Assembly: GCF_015557435.1 (NCBI RefSeq)
Contig: NZ_JADNOH010000015.1
Location: forward strand, 1 to 38,629
Direction of reading: 5' to 3'
Origin: Collinsella aerofaciens
GTDB lineage: Bacteria > Actinomycetota > Coriobacteriia > Coriobacteriales > Coriobacteriaceae
Length of the DNA stretch: 38,629 nucleotides
Below the pieces are notes generated by a model. The model saw only the letters and a program-made list of their open reading frames with translations. It was not told where the DNA came from and ran no database searches. This document shows, piece by piece, positions 23,668 through 34,000 of this stretch. Numbering within the stretch: the first letter of the stretch is position 1; each line of letters starts with the position of its first letter. A program made the position numbers and the translations under genes.

Positions 23668-25116
23668 CTAATCAAAATGAAGTTTTAGCTCTTCCTCCCA
23701 GTCGGGCATATGGAACCCAACCGACTCGAGCCTGGACAGGTCGAGCGCGGAGTGGACCGGGCGCGGGGCGATGGGGCCCTCGGCGCCGGCGTAGTAGTCT
23801 GCGGTCGATACCGGCACGACCCTGTCGCCGTTGCCGTTGGCGGCCTCGAAGACGGCTCGGGCGATGTCCGCCCAGCTCTTCACGGCGCCGGAGCCGGTGC
23901 AGTCGTAGGTGCCGTAGGGGGCCTTCGCGTCCAGCACGTGGAAGATGGCCTCCGCCATGTCGCGCGTGAAGGTCAGGCGGCCCAGCTGGTCGTCGACGAC
24001 GGTGACCCTCTCGAGCCCGTCCTCGGGGTCGGCGACGCGGTCGGACAGGCCCTTCATCGTCTTGACGAAGTTGTGCCCCTCGCCGATGACCCAGGAGCTG
24101 CGCATGATGTAGTGGCGCGGGCACCCCGCCACGGCGATGTCGCCGGCGGCCTTGGTCTGGCCGTAGACGGAAAGCGGGCTGGGGGGCTCGTCCTCTGTGT
24201 GGACCTCGGCCGTGCCGTCGAAGACGTAGTCGGAGGAGACATGCACGAGGGTGATCCCGTGCTCAGAGCAGGTGCGGGCGAGCAGCGCCGGCCCGGTCGC
24301 GTTGGCCTTCCAGGCGGTCACGCGGCCCTCGGGGGTCTCCGCTTTGTCCACGGCCGTGTAGGCGCCGCAGTTGATCACGGTGCCGTAGAGCGACCAGTCG
24401 TACTGCGCGTAGGCCGCCGGGTCGGACATGTCGAAGGTGTCGATGTCGCAGAAGTCGAAGTCCTTGGCGACGCCGCGCTCCTCGGCCAGCTCGCGCACCG
24501 CGCGGCCCAGCTGGCCGTTGCAGCCTGTGACGAGGGTGCGCCTCGGCGCCATGGGGATGACGTCCTTCAGCATCGGGTGGTTGAGGTCGGCCTCGGAGAC
24601 GGTGGCCTCGGCCAGCGGGATCGGCCACTCGATGGCGAGCTCGGGGTCGGCGAGGTTCACGAAGGTGTAGGTCCTCTTCAGCTCCAGCGACCAGTGGGCG
24701 TCCACCAGGTAGGTGTAGGCGGTGCCGTCCTCCAGGGCCTGGAAGGAGTTGCCCACGCCGCGCGGGACGTAGATGGCCCTGGACGGGTCGAGCGTGCAGG
24801 TGAACACCTTGCCGAAGGTCTCGCTGCCCTCGCGAAGGTCGACCCAGGCGCCGAAGACCGAGCCGCGGGCCACCGAGATGAACTTGTCCCAGGGCTCGGC
24901 GTGGATGCCGCGGGTGACGCCGCGGCTGTCGTTGTAGGAGACGTTGTTCTGGACGACGCGGAGGTCCGGGATGCCCAGGGCGGTCATCTTGGCGCGCTGC
25001 CAGTTCTCCTTGAACCAGCCGCGCGAGTCGCCGTGGACGGCCAGGTCGACGACCTTGAGGCCCCCGATGCCGGTCTCCGTGACGGAGAGGTCCTTCTCGA
25101 ATGCGATGTCTGCCAT
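23668..25116 (-). CDS. Fused dTDP-4-dehydrorhamnose 3,5-epimerase / reductase (RmlC-RmlD)
   Basis: One 482-residue chain carries both last steps of dTDP-L-rhamnose synthesis. Residues 1-185 are the RmlC cupin: GDSRGWFKENW, TRGIHAEPWDKF with the catalytic-type His 72, VDLREGSETFG, VPRGVGNSFQ and a tyrosine in AYTYLVDAHW. Residues 192-482 are the RmlD reductase: TGCNGQLGR (197-205), VINCGAYTAVDKAE, VHVSSDYVFDG and YGQTK (Tyr 318, Lys 322). These are usually two genes. ATG 25116 follows GGGGAGAGAC. It is last in the seven-gene unit that begins at 30930 and is strongly G+C-rich compared with genes on either side. Confidence 0.95.
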   Translation of the reverse strand: MADIAFEKDLSVTETGIGGLKVVDLAVHGDSRGWFKENWQRAKMTALGIPDLRVVQNNVSYNDSRGVTRGIHAEPWDKFISVARGSVFGAWVDLREGSETFGKVFTCTLDPSRAIYVPRGVGNSFQALEDGTAYTYLVDAHWSLELKRTYTFVNLADPELAIEWPIPLAEATVSEADLNHPMLKDVIPMAPRRTLVTGCNGQLGRAVRELAEERGVAKDFDFCDIDTFDMSDPAAYAQYDWSLYGTVINCGAYTAVDKAETPEGRVTAWKANATGPALLARTCSEHGITLVHVSSDYVFDGTAEVHTEDEPPSPLSVYGQTKAAGDIAVAGCPRHYIMRSSWVIGEGHNFVKTMKGLSDRVADPEDGLERVTVVDDQLGRLTFTRDMAEAIFHVLDAKAPYGTYDCTGSGAVKSWADIARAVFEAANGNGDRVVPVSTADYYAGAEGPIAPRPVHSALDLSRLESVGFHMPDWEEELKLHFD

Positions 25117-25128
25117 GTCTCTCCCCTC

Positions 25129-26175
<1,047 letters not shown>

Positions 26176-27075
26176 TTAGTACTCGCGCGGGCTGTTGACG
26201 ATCTCGCCGGCGGCGACCTTCTTCAGGTGCCGGCCGTAGACCGACTTGCCGTAGGCCCTCGCGGCCTCCTCCAGCTCGGCGGTCGTGATCCAGCCGTTCT
26301 CCCAGGCGATCTCCTCGGGGACCGAGACCGGAAGGTCCTGGGAGTGCTCCACGGCGCGGACGAACTCCGCGGCCTCGTGCAGGCTCTCCATGGTGCCGGT
26401 GTCCAGCCACGCGTAGCCGCGGCCGAGGGTCACGACCGACAGCGTCCCCTCCTCCAGGTACATCCGGTTGAGGTCGGTGATCTCCAGCTCCCCGCGGGCC
26501 GACGGCTTGACCTCATGCGCCTTGGCGGCCACGTCGCCCGGGTAGAAGTACAGGCCGGTGACGGCGTAGGAGCTCTTGGGCTCGGCTGGCTTCTCCTCGA
26601 TGGAGACGGCCCTCCCCTCGCCGTCGAACTCCACGACGCCGAAGCGCTCGGGGTCGTCCACGTGGTAGCCGAAGACCGTGGCGCGGCCCGACTCCGCGTT
26701 CTGGACGGCGCGCGTCAGGTGGCGCGACAGGCCGTTGCCGTAGAAGATGTTGTCGCCGAGCACCAGGGCGCACGGCTCGCCGTTAATGAACTCCTCGCCG
26801 ATGGTGAAGGCCTGCGCCAGGCCGTCCGGCGAGGGCTGCTCGGCGTAGGACAGGTTCACGCCGTAACGCGAGCCGTCCCCGAGCAGGCGCTCGAAGTTGG
26901 GGAGGTCGGTCGGGGTGGAGATGACCAGGATGTCCCGGATGCCCGCCAGCATGAGGGTGGACAGCGGGTAGTAGATCATGGGCTTGTCGTAGACCGGCAG
27001 CAGCTGCTTGGAGGTCACGAGCGTGAGCGGGTACAGGCGCGTGCCGGACCCGCCGGCGAGGATGATGCCTTTCAT
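26176..27075 (-). CDS. rfbA: Glucose-1-phosphate thymidylyltransferase
   Basis: The enzyme forms dTDP-glucose, the first step to dTDP-rhamnose. The 299 residues begin with the nucleotide-binding [16 protein letters not shown] (GGSGTR at about 7-12), continue with [20 protein letters not shown] and contain [11 protein letters not shown] and [17 protein letters not shown]. The length fits the short RmlA form. It starts 16 bases after the stop of the upstream GT2 gene. rmlA is the other common symbol. Its base composition changes sharply from the A+T-rich gene just before it. Confidence 0.96.
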   Translation of the reverse strand: MKGIILAGGSGTRLYPLTLVTSKQLLPVYDKPMIYYPLSTLMLAGIRDILVISTPTDLPNFERLLGDGSRYGVNLSYAEQPSPDGLAQAFTIGEEFINGEPCALVLGDNIFYGNGLSRHLTRAVQNAESGRATVFGYHVDDPERFGVVEFDGEGRAVSIEEKPAEPKSSYAVTGLYFYPGDVAAKAHEVKPSARGELEITDLNRMYLEEGTLSVVTLGRGYAWLDTGTMESLHEAAEFVRAVEHSQDLPVSVPEEIAWENGWITTAELEEAARAYGKSVYGRHLKKVAAGEIVNSPREY

Positions 27076-27091
27076 TCAATCACTTCCAAAG

Positions 27092-27907
27092 TCAGTGAAC
27101 GGAAAAATAAATCCGTTTAGCAATGTTCCTGATTGAGAGCGACAATTTACGAGCGGTTAAATCAACCGACGATATATTGATACCATCGAGTGAACAGATT
27201 GCTCGCACAAAATCAAACTCATCGCGTTTCAATTGCTCTTTTTTATCCTTAAAAAGTGAGTTCGTAGTAGATTCGTTGCACACTCTAAAATAGGAATAAA
27301 TTGAGTCTAGATAGCAGACATCACTATTAAGTGATAGACGAATCCAATACTCCCAATCAGGGGAGTAACACAAAGAATCATTAAAGGGTCCAACCTTTTG
27401 CCAGCAATCTCTACGAAACATGACATTAGAAGGCTCTCCATAGATATTATGAGTTCGAAATGTCTTGCGGGCAAAATCAGAGCCTTTTAAAACCATATCC
27501 CGCTTAAAAGGTCTCCTCTTCATTGTAATGGCACCATTCGAGTCAATAACACATGAAGCGCTGAAGCAGAGAGAGCACTTTGGATTAGCATCCAGTGCTG
27601 CAACCTCAGACTCAAGAGCCCCGGGTAACAAAATATCATCCTGAAAGAGGAAATGAATATACTCGCCAGAAGATTTCTCAATGGCATTATTCCAGTTTCC
27701 AACAAGACCGAGATTACTGGCGTTTCTAAATACCTTAATTCGAGAATCCGTTAGCTTGGAAACAATCTCAAATGTTCCATCAGTTGACTGATCATCGAAA
27801 ATTAATAATTCGAAATCGCGGAAAGACTGGCTTAACACCGAATCAATTGCCTTCAAAATGTACTTAGCACCATTAAAACAAGGCATCAACACACTAACTT
27901 TAGGCAT
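27092..27907 (-). CDS. Family 2 glycosyltransferase
   Basis: This 271-residue protein is a single GT-A domain: VSVLMPCFNGAKYILKAIDS at the N-terminus, LLIFDDQSTDGTFE and a metal-binding FQDD in place of the usual DXD (about residue 94). No membrane segments are seen, so it would work on a lipid-linked acceptor at the inner face. Donor and acceptor are unknown; since rmlA follows directly, a rhamnosyltransferase is a fair guess. I chose ATG 27907, which follows AAGGAGGACAAGG; the much longer in-frame version would overlap the upstream gene by more than 200 bases. As chosen, it overlaps that gene by 8 bases. Confidence 0.85.
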   Translation of the reverse strand: MPKVSVLMPCFNGAKYILKAIDSVLSQSFRDFELLIFDDQSTDGTFEIVSKLTDSRIKVFRNASNLGLVGNWNNAIEKSSGEYIHFLFQDDILLPGALESEVAALDANPKCSLCFSASCVIDSNGAITMKRRPFKRDMVLKGSDFARKTFRTHNIYGEPSNVMFRRDCWQKVGPFNDSLCYSPDWEYWIRLSLNSDVCYLDSIYSYFRVCNESTTNSLFKDKKEQLKRDEFDFVRAICSLDGINISSVDLTARKLSLSIRNIAKRIYFSVH

Positions 27908-28880
27908 CCTTGTCCTCCTTATCGGACAAAAATTCCTCAATAAAATAGCGAGGACGATGCTTCGTCTCCATATAAGTCTTTCCAACGTACTCGCCGATGA
28001 CACCCAAAGCCAAAAGTTGAAGTCCGCCAAGACACCAAATTGACATAATAATGCTTGTCCAGCCAACTTGTACATCGCCAATAAAATGACCAATAAAAAG
28101 ATATACAAGTGCAAATAAACTAAAAATAGAAATGATTAAACCGGTGAGAGTAATTATCCTAATCGGTTTAGTACTAAAAGACGTTATACCTTCAAAAGCA
28201 AATGACAGCATTTTACCGAGCGTGTATTTAGATTCGCCGGCAAACCGTTTCCCTCGCGAATAATACACGCAGCAAGATTTGAAACCAACTAAAGGAACCA
28301 AACCACGAAGAAATAGATTAACCTCACGGAATTGAGACAATGCAAGAACAGCACGCTTGGACATCAATCTATAGTCAGCATGGTTATAAACAGCATCGAC
28401 ACCCAACGAAGACTGTAAGCGATAAAAAGACTGTGCGGTAAAACGTTTTAGAAAGGAATCACTAGAACGATCATTTCGTACACCATATACAACTTCATAG
28501 CCTTCGCGAGCTCTTGAAACCATTTCATCAAGCGCATTGATATCATCTTGTAAATCAGCGTCCATCGATGCTATTAAATCAGCAAACTCCGCTGCCTTGT
28601 GTAACCCAGAAAGTAAAGCCTTCTGATGGCCACAATTCCTAGAGAGCTTAAGTCCACAGAATAAGGAATTAGACTGATGAAGACTTTCGATGATCTCCCA
28701 AGTCTTATCGGATGACCCATCGTCAACTAACAAAACCTTACTGTTCGCATTAATCTGAGACAATTTTACTAAAGTGGAAAACTTCTCAAAAAGCCTTTTA
28801 GAGGTTTCCCGCAAAACGCTCTCCTCGTTATAACAAGGAACCACGAGATAGAGAATCGGCAATATGTCCATCTTTGTCAT
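27900..28880 (-). CDS. GtrB/DPM1-like polyprenyl-phosphate glycosyltransferase
   Basis: This 326-residue protein has a GT2 domain (LVVPCYNEESVLRE, LLVDDGSSDKTWE, SMDADLQDD) followed by two C-terminal membrane segments (IRIITLTGLIISIFSLFALVYLFIG, and the stretch ending in LLALGVIGEYVGKTYMETKHRPRY). That is the GtrB layout: transfer of a sugar, classically glucose, to undecaprenyl phosphate. It sits between a GtrA-like gene and a GT2 gene and just downstream of a GT-C membrane enzyme, which fits a glycan-decorating module. ATG 28880 follows AGGTG; a GTG at 28895 would overlap the upstream stop. Confidence 0.88.
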   Translation of the reverse strand: MTKMDILPILYLVVPCYNEESVLRETSKRLFEKFSTLVKLSQINANSKVLLVDDGSSDKTWEIIESLHQSNSLFCGLKLSRNCGHQKALLSGLHKAAEFADLIASMDADLQDDINALDEMVSRAREGYEVVYGVRNDRSSDSFLKRFTAQSFYRLQSSLGVDAVYNHADYRLMSKRAVLALSQFREVNLFLRGLVPLVGFKSCCVYYSRGKRFAGESKYTLGKMLSFAFEGITSFSTKPIRIITLTGLIISIFSLFALVYLFIGHFIGDVQVGWTSIIMSIWCLGGLQLLALGVIGEYVGKTYMETKHRPRYFIEEFLSDKEDKDA

Positions 28881-28891
28881 GCAAGCACCTA

Positions 28892-29284
28892 TCACTTAAA
28901 TGCCCAATACTTACTTAAAATATAATTAAGAGGATAAGTTACAAACAAGTTAAGCAGTGGACCAAGAATAGAAGAAATTCCAAGCACACTAACCCAAAAG
29001 TACAAAAGGATGTTGTTGATAATCAATCCAGTAAAAGCACTCGAAGCAAGTAGCTTGGAAAAACTTGAAATAAGTGAACTCAAATCCGATCTCTCATTAT
29101 CAAAAACATATTTATTGTTCCAATAGAAGGAATTGATGACACCAGCAAAATATGAAACTATATTGGCGACAATATAGTTCACTCCAATAAAAAGGAGTGC
29201 CGCGTAAACTAAGTAAGAAACGATTGTATTTGAAAGTCCAACAATCGAAAACTTCAGAAATTGAATCACCGAATCTCGTTTCAT
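28892..29284 (-). CDS. GtrA-like membrane protein
   Basis: This 130-residue protein has four membrane segments and the GtrA family pattern: QFLKFSIVGLSNTIVSYLVY at the N-terminus and NFVTYPLNYILSKYWAF-like sequence at the C-terminus. GtrA proteins are thought to flip polyprenyl-phosphate sugars across the membrane. It lies between the GT-C gene and the GtrB-like gene. AAGGG precedes the ATG. Confidence 0.88.
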   Translation of the reverse strand: MKRDSVIQFLKFSIVGLSNTIVSYLVYAALLFIGVNYIVANIVSYFAGVINSFYWNNKYVFDNERSDLSSLISSFSKLLASSAFTGLIINNILLYFWVSVLGISSILGPLLNLFVTYPLNYILSKYWAFK

Positions 29285-29304
29285 TAAAGACCCTTTTCCT
29301 ACTG

Positions 29305-30930
29305 TTATCTATAAAGGACATAAACAAAACAAGAGGTTCCATCATCGATTTGAGTATATCCGGGCAGTTTTTTAAAACCACTATATCCTAGTTCATCTTT
29401 CAGTTGAGAAAGAACCTCTTCTTCGCAGTCGTGATTATTCATGTAAACAACCAGATCATCAGAATCAATATAATTTCTATCGCAAAAACTGCTAATAGCT
29501 TTCTGATCAGGAATCAGCGCATGAATGCGAGACAATTTGGCAACTTCTAATAGCTTCGCAGTGAGCTGATAGTAATCATAAGAGACAAAGAGCCCCGTTG
29601 AACCCGCGTACTTCTCTACTGCGGCTTCATTGTCAGCAGATTTCGGATATAAATACAAAGCATTGGAAGAAAAGAAAACAGAATCTGCAGCAATAATTGC
29701 GCAAACAAATACAGCAGAAACTAAAATAGTGCCCCGAAAATTGAAATCAGTATTATTTCTATAGCGAATTTGCAAATATCTAAATAGATACAAGAACATT
29801 CCAAATCCAAATAACAGTAATCCTGGATATGCCAAGCATATGTATCTTGACGAAGTAAAAGGAGATACATAGCAAGCTGTGACGTAAAAAACAAGGGATG
29901 AATTAAATAATAAAACTATATAAATCGACTCAGGATGCTCACGATTAATTTTTTTATTCCATAGCAAGTAGAAACAAAGGGCAATTGACAAACAGAAGCT
30001 GGCAATCAAAAGAAGCCTTGATCCGAAGAACAAATCAACGGACGACGAACCTAGAAATTGCCAAATTCGTCCAAGTAATACCATTACCCCTGATTGCGAT
30101 GAGGCCGATTCGACATAGTGATTCCCAAACATGTTGCTTAATGCTGGAGGAAATATGATAAATGACAGACAAACCGATAAGACAATCGTGACTCCATATT
30201 TAAAGGAGAACATCCATCCTTTTCTTGCCCAAAAATAAATAGTAAAAAAACAGGAAACAAAAAAGAGATAAATATAGAAATAGAAGTGAGTTAAAAACCC
30301 CAATAAAGAAATAACAAATAGGCGGAAATAAACCGATCGATTGGCGAAAGCAACATTAAACATATCGTATAACGCATCAAGAAATGCTAGGGCAAGTGTC
30401 ACCAATAACAGATACATTCGAATGTAGGTCACTAGATTTAACGCTATGGGACTGAAAGCCCAAAGTGCCATTAAAATTAGAGCGACTGGCTTACTCTGAA
30501 ACACTTTGTAAGAAAGCTTAAATAAAAATACTAAACTGAGTGAATAGAAACATAGATTAGGAACCAAGCCAAACCATTTGCTAAATTCATTCGGAAACAG
30601 TGAGCAAACGGTATGAATAATGAAAAAATAGAGAGGAGGATGTGCGTCATTACTCAGATTATATAAAACCGAATCAAACCGAAACACATGCCCTGTATCA
30701 ACTGTCAAATAAGACTGAATGAACGTAGGATCCATCCAGTTGGCATCCATATTGTTTTCCCAAAAAATATGTGGAAAATAAAAACTATTCGAGAGACCGA
30801 AAGTCCACAGCTCGTCAACATGAAACCCTGTTTTCAAATTGCAATAATAAAATGCGACTAATAACGCAGTCACAAACATTACAGCAAATAATACGCCATA
30901 AGACTTGCATCGTTTTGCACATGAATTCAT
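29305..30930 (-). CDS. Polytopic GT-C-type membrane glycosyltransferase
   Basis: This 541-residue protein has about ten or more hydrophobic segments and a first outer loop with the acidic pair in GFHVDELWTFGLS (Asp 39, Glu 40), a hallmark of GT-C enzymes that use polyprenyl-phosphate sugars. The last 120 residues are soluble and probably outside. Its place beside GtrA- and GtrB-like genes makes it the likely third member (GtrC role) that adds the flipped sugar to a surface glycan. I cannot name the exact family. It is the first gene of the seven-gene operon and is distinctly A+T-rich. AGGGA precedes the ATG. Confidence 0.8.
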   Translation of the reverse strand: MNSCAKRCKSYGVLFAVMFVTALLVAFYYCNLKTGFHVDELWTFGLSNSFYFPHIFWENNMDANWMDPTFIQSYLTVDTGHVFRFDSVLYNLSNDAHPPLYFFIIHTVCSLFPNEFSKWFGLVPNLCFYSLSLVFLFKLSYKVFQSKPVALILMALWAFSPIALNLVTYIRMYLLLVTLALAFLDALYDMFNVAFANRSVYFRLFVISLLGFLTHFYFYIYLFFVSCFFTIYFWARKGWMFSFKYGVTIVLSVCLSFIIFPPALSNMFGNHYVESASSQSGVMVLLGRIWQFLGSSSVDLFFGSRLLLIASFCLSIALCFYLLWNKKINREHPESIYIVLLFNSSLVFYVTACYVSPFTSSRYICLAYPGLLLFGFGMFLYLFRYLQIRYRNNTDFNFRGTILVSAVFVCAIIAADSVFFSSNALYLYPKSADNEAAVEKYAGSTGLFVSYDYYQLTAKLLEVAKLSRIHALIPDQKAISSFCDRNYIDSDDLVVYMNNHDCEEEVLSQLKDELGYSGFKKLPGYTQIDDGTSCFVYVLYR

Positions 30931-30957
30931 AAACGAGTCCCTAAATTAATTAGTAGC

Positions 30958-30994
30958 TAAACTAAAGGAGTTTACGAAAAATCATAAACTCCTT
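30958..30994 (-). terminator. Terminator of the ChW-GT80 gene
   Basis: AAGGAGTTTA (30965-30974) pairs perfectly with TAAACTCCTT (30985-30994) and is followed on the minus strand by TTTAGTTT-like sequence. It lies 74 bases past the stop at 31069 and just ahead of the next operon. Confidence 0.75.
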
Positions 30995-31068
30995 CAAGAT
31001 TAAACTAATACAGTTGGACTAAACCACTGAATTACTGCAATAGCGGATAGATGATAGACTTGCATCGC

Positions 31069-34000
31069 TTACAATTTATCAACCAACTTAACCTCAATCG
31101 CTTCCATATGTAGGGCCTCTCCAGTTGTACCCGCGCACTCGCCCGATTTAACCCAATCGAGCCAACCCTTGCTTTGCACATGAGCACTATAGACGACGTC
31201 ATAGTGCTTGGCGAGATCTCCCGTCAGTTTTATTTCAACGGCCTCAACAGCAAGAGACTTCCCCGTAGTACCGGCAACCTTGCCATTCTTGACCCACTTT
31301 TGCCAGCCGATATTCTGAACGTGAGCTCGATATTCGATGTTGCCTGAATACCCAAGGTCGGGTCTGCTGATCGTCAACGCCTCAACAGCTAGGTTACGAC
31401 CAGTTGTACCAGCGGTCGAGCCTTCGTAAACCGGCTGCTGCCAACCAAGGTTTGAAACATGAGCCCTGATTGTAAACGTTCTCTGAATAGAAGGTTGACT
31501 TGTATCCCCAGGAGCGGGCGAACCCTTTTCAACTATAACGACCTGATATGCCTCGAGCCTCAAACCAAAACCGGTCGTTCCGGCAACCTGATCATTACAG
31601 GCCCAACCGAGCCAGCCCTTATCCTGAACATGGGCTCGGTAGTAAACGTCATAGCGATTTGCCATCTCGCCAGTAAGGCGAATTTGAATAGCCTGGACAG
31701 ACTTGCTTTGCCCCGTAGTACCGGAGACTTCTCCCTCTTTCGCATAATCTTGCCAACCGTAATCGGAAACATGCGTCCTGTACTCCAAGCCACCATCGTA
31801 GGGAGCATTCTGCAGGTTAAGAGTAATGGCCTCGACAGCTTTTGACTGACCAACGGTACCAGAAGCATTTCCACCCTTGGAGGCCGATTGCCAGCCGTCA
31901 TTCGAAACATGCGAAGTTGCCAACACGTCAAGAGGGCCTCGTGACACCTTAACAACGTCGTAGCCCGACTCGCCCTTCTTGAAATAAGTCAGAGCACCGC
32001 TATTGTGCGAATAGATCGCAAAGTCGTAATTTGCCGAAGCAAGTATGGAATCCGAAAACTCTACGAGATAGCAAGAATCTCCCAGTTTGCAAAGGGATCT
32101 GATAGCAGCATCCGTGTCTTCGGTAATCGGAGAAGCAAACCAATCCATAATCGAATAATCGATGACGGCACCCGGCTTCAAGGCCTCGGCCTTCGTGGAA
32201 TTCCAAAGTCCACCAGCAGCATCGGCACTGGCCGAGTTATACGTACTAGACCCATAACCAGAAAGACCGATCTCCGGATTAAAGAAGAGAATCAGCTCTG
32301 CAGCAACGGAAGAATCGACATCGGTAATGCCAAGACGGTCAAGCTGTTCCTGCTTTTGGGGATACATACCCGTCGGTGTGTTTGGATGCCCCTTGTAATA
32401 ATACAAATAGTCATCGCCATAGATAACTTCGGTCAAATTGGCATAGTCGTCAAAATTCTGCTCGTAAGAAACGTACGTTCCAAGCAGCATCATCACCTTT
32501 TTGCCCTGTTGAGTCGCTGCATCAAAATAACCATCGTTAAAGTTGTACAGGGCCTTAAACGCTTGGACTGTATCCTCTCCCCTATTCTGCAGGCTCGTAA
32601 GCATGCTCGAAACGTTCATCTTCTTAACGTTAGGATCGGATGCGATCTTATTCGCAAAGGCATTATCGTCACCACTCGTAAACAGATTCGTTCGAGTCAT
32701 CCACCACTGAGTGCCGGGCTCAATACTCAGCACGGCATACATAGAATCCCAGTGATCGTGATAATCGCTATACGACTTTGAGACCTCACCGGTTTCGTAT
32801 TCCTTATTCTTTGCAGCGTTCCATAGAGCAATCAGCTCCGCTTGCTTAGAATCTGGATCCTTAACGTCGAAGGCCTCGTTGGTAAAGACATATGTGGCAG
32901 ATCCATCGGACAACAGCCGAATGAAGTATTGACCAGCGGGAATCTTATTGGCGTAAATCATCCTATGGATCAACGAGCAGGTGATGTCATTGATATACAG
33001 ATTGAACTTTGCCTTGGGATTGATCTTGTAGAGCGCAGCGACATAATCCGCGAACGCCTGATAGCTCGAACTGGAAGCATTCTCCTCATGAGTCAGGTAC
33101 GGAAGACCATACATCCCGGATGGAAGCGAGTTCCAGTTATAGGCACTTGGGCGATCGAGCATTACGATTGACGGAATGCTCGTTCCAGCAGAAGAGGTGC
33201 TGATATCCCAGAAAACCAGCGAATAGAGAACAACGGGGAAAGAAGCGCTCAAAGGAGCAAGGTTGTACTCGCTCGCAGAAATGCCAATTGACTGATGATC
33301 CTCATGAACGATATTTCCATTCTTCAAATAATGCAACGTAACGTCAAACGGACCATAATCGCTAAAATCAATTTCACTGGAGCTAGAGCCCAGATCTCCG
33401 AGTGCAATCGTGCTTGAGACGGAACGGGTGACCCTCCCTCCATACGACATGGAGCCTGCAACCTTTATCGAATCAGCGATGCCGAGTCGTTTTATATCCT
33501 CGACCTGCGGAATATTCAGGGTTACTTTAGTCGTCTCCCCAACCTGAGAAAGAGAGCAATTAAAGACATACGGGACATAGGCACCAGCGGTATCGCCAGG
33601 CGCCGCGTCACCCTTCTTTACAATGACGATCTGTATTGCTTCAACGGCATAAGACCAACCGGTGGTTCCAGCAGTCGACCCATTTGAGGTCCATCCAAGC
33701 CAGCCGAAATTAGAAGCATGAACGCGATAATACAGGTCATAAGAAGCTGCCCTGTCACCCGTCAGCTTGAGCTCGACGGCTTCAATCTGAAGGCCCTTTC
33801 CCGTCGTGCCGGAGACAGCTCCATTAGAAACCCAATCCTGCCAGCCTTCATTTTGAACATGAGAGCGGTATTCGATACCAAGGTCCTCTGAATTAGGGAG
33901 GGAAACCCTGAGCGCCTCAAGCCTACGAGACTGGCCTGTTGTGCCAGAGATCGAGCCATTCGATGTAAACGTCGGCTCCCAGCCAATGCCTGAAATGTGA

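Noticed and set aside
27908-28114. Longer N-terminus for the GT2 gene at 27092
   Set aside because: It would overlap the GtrB-like gene by more than 200 bases; the ATG at 27907 has a strong AAGGAGGACAAGG site and begins the GT-A fold directly.
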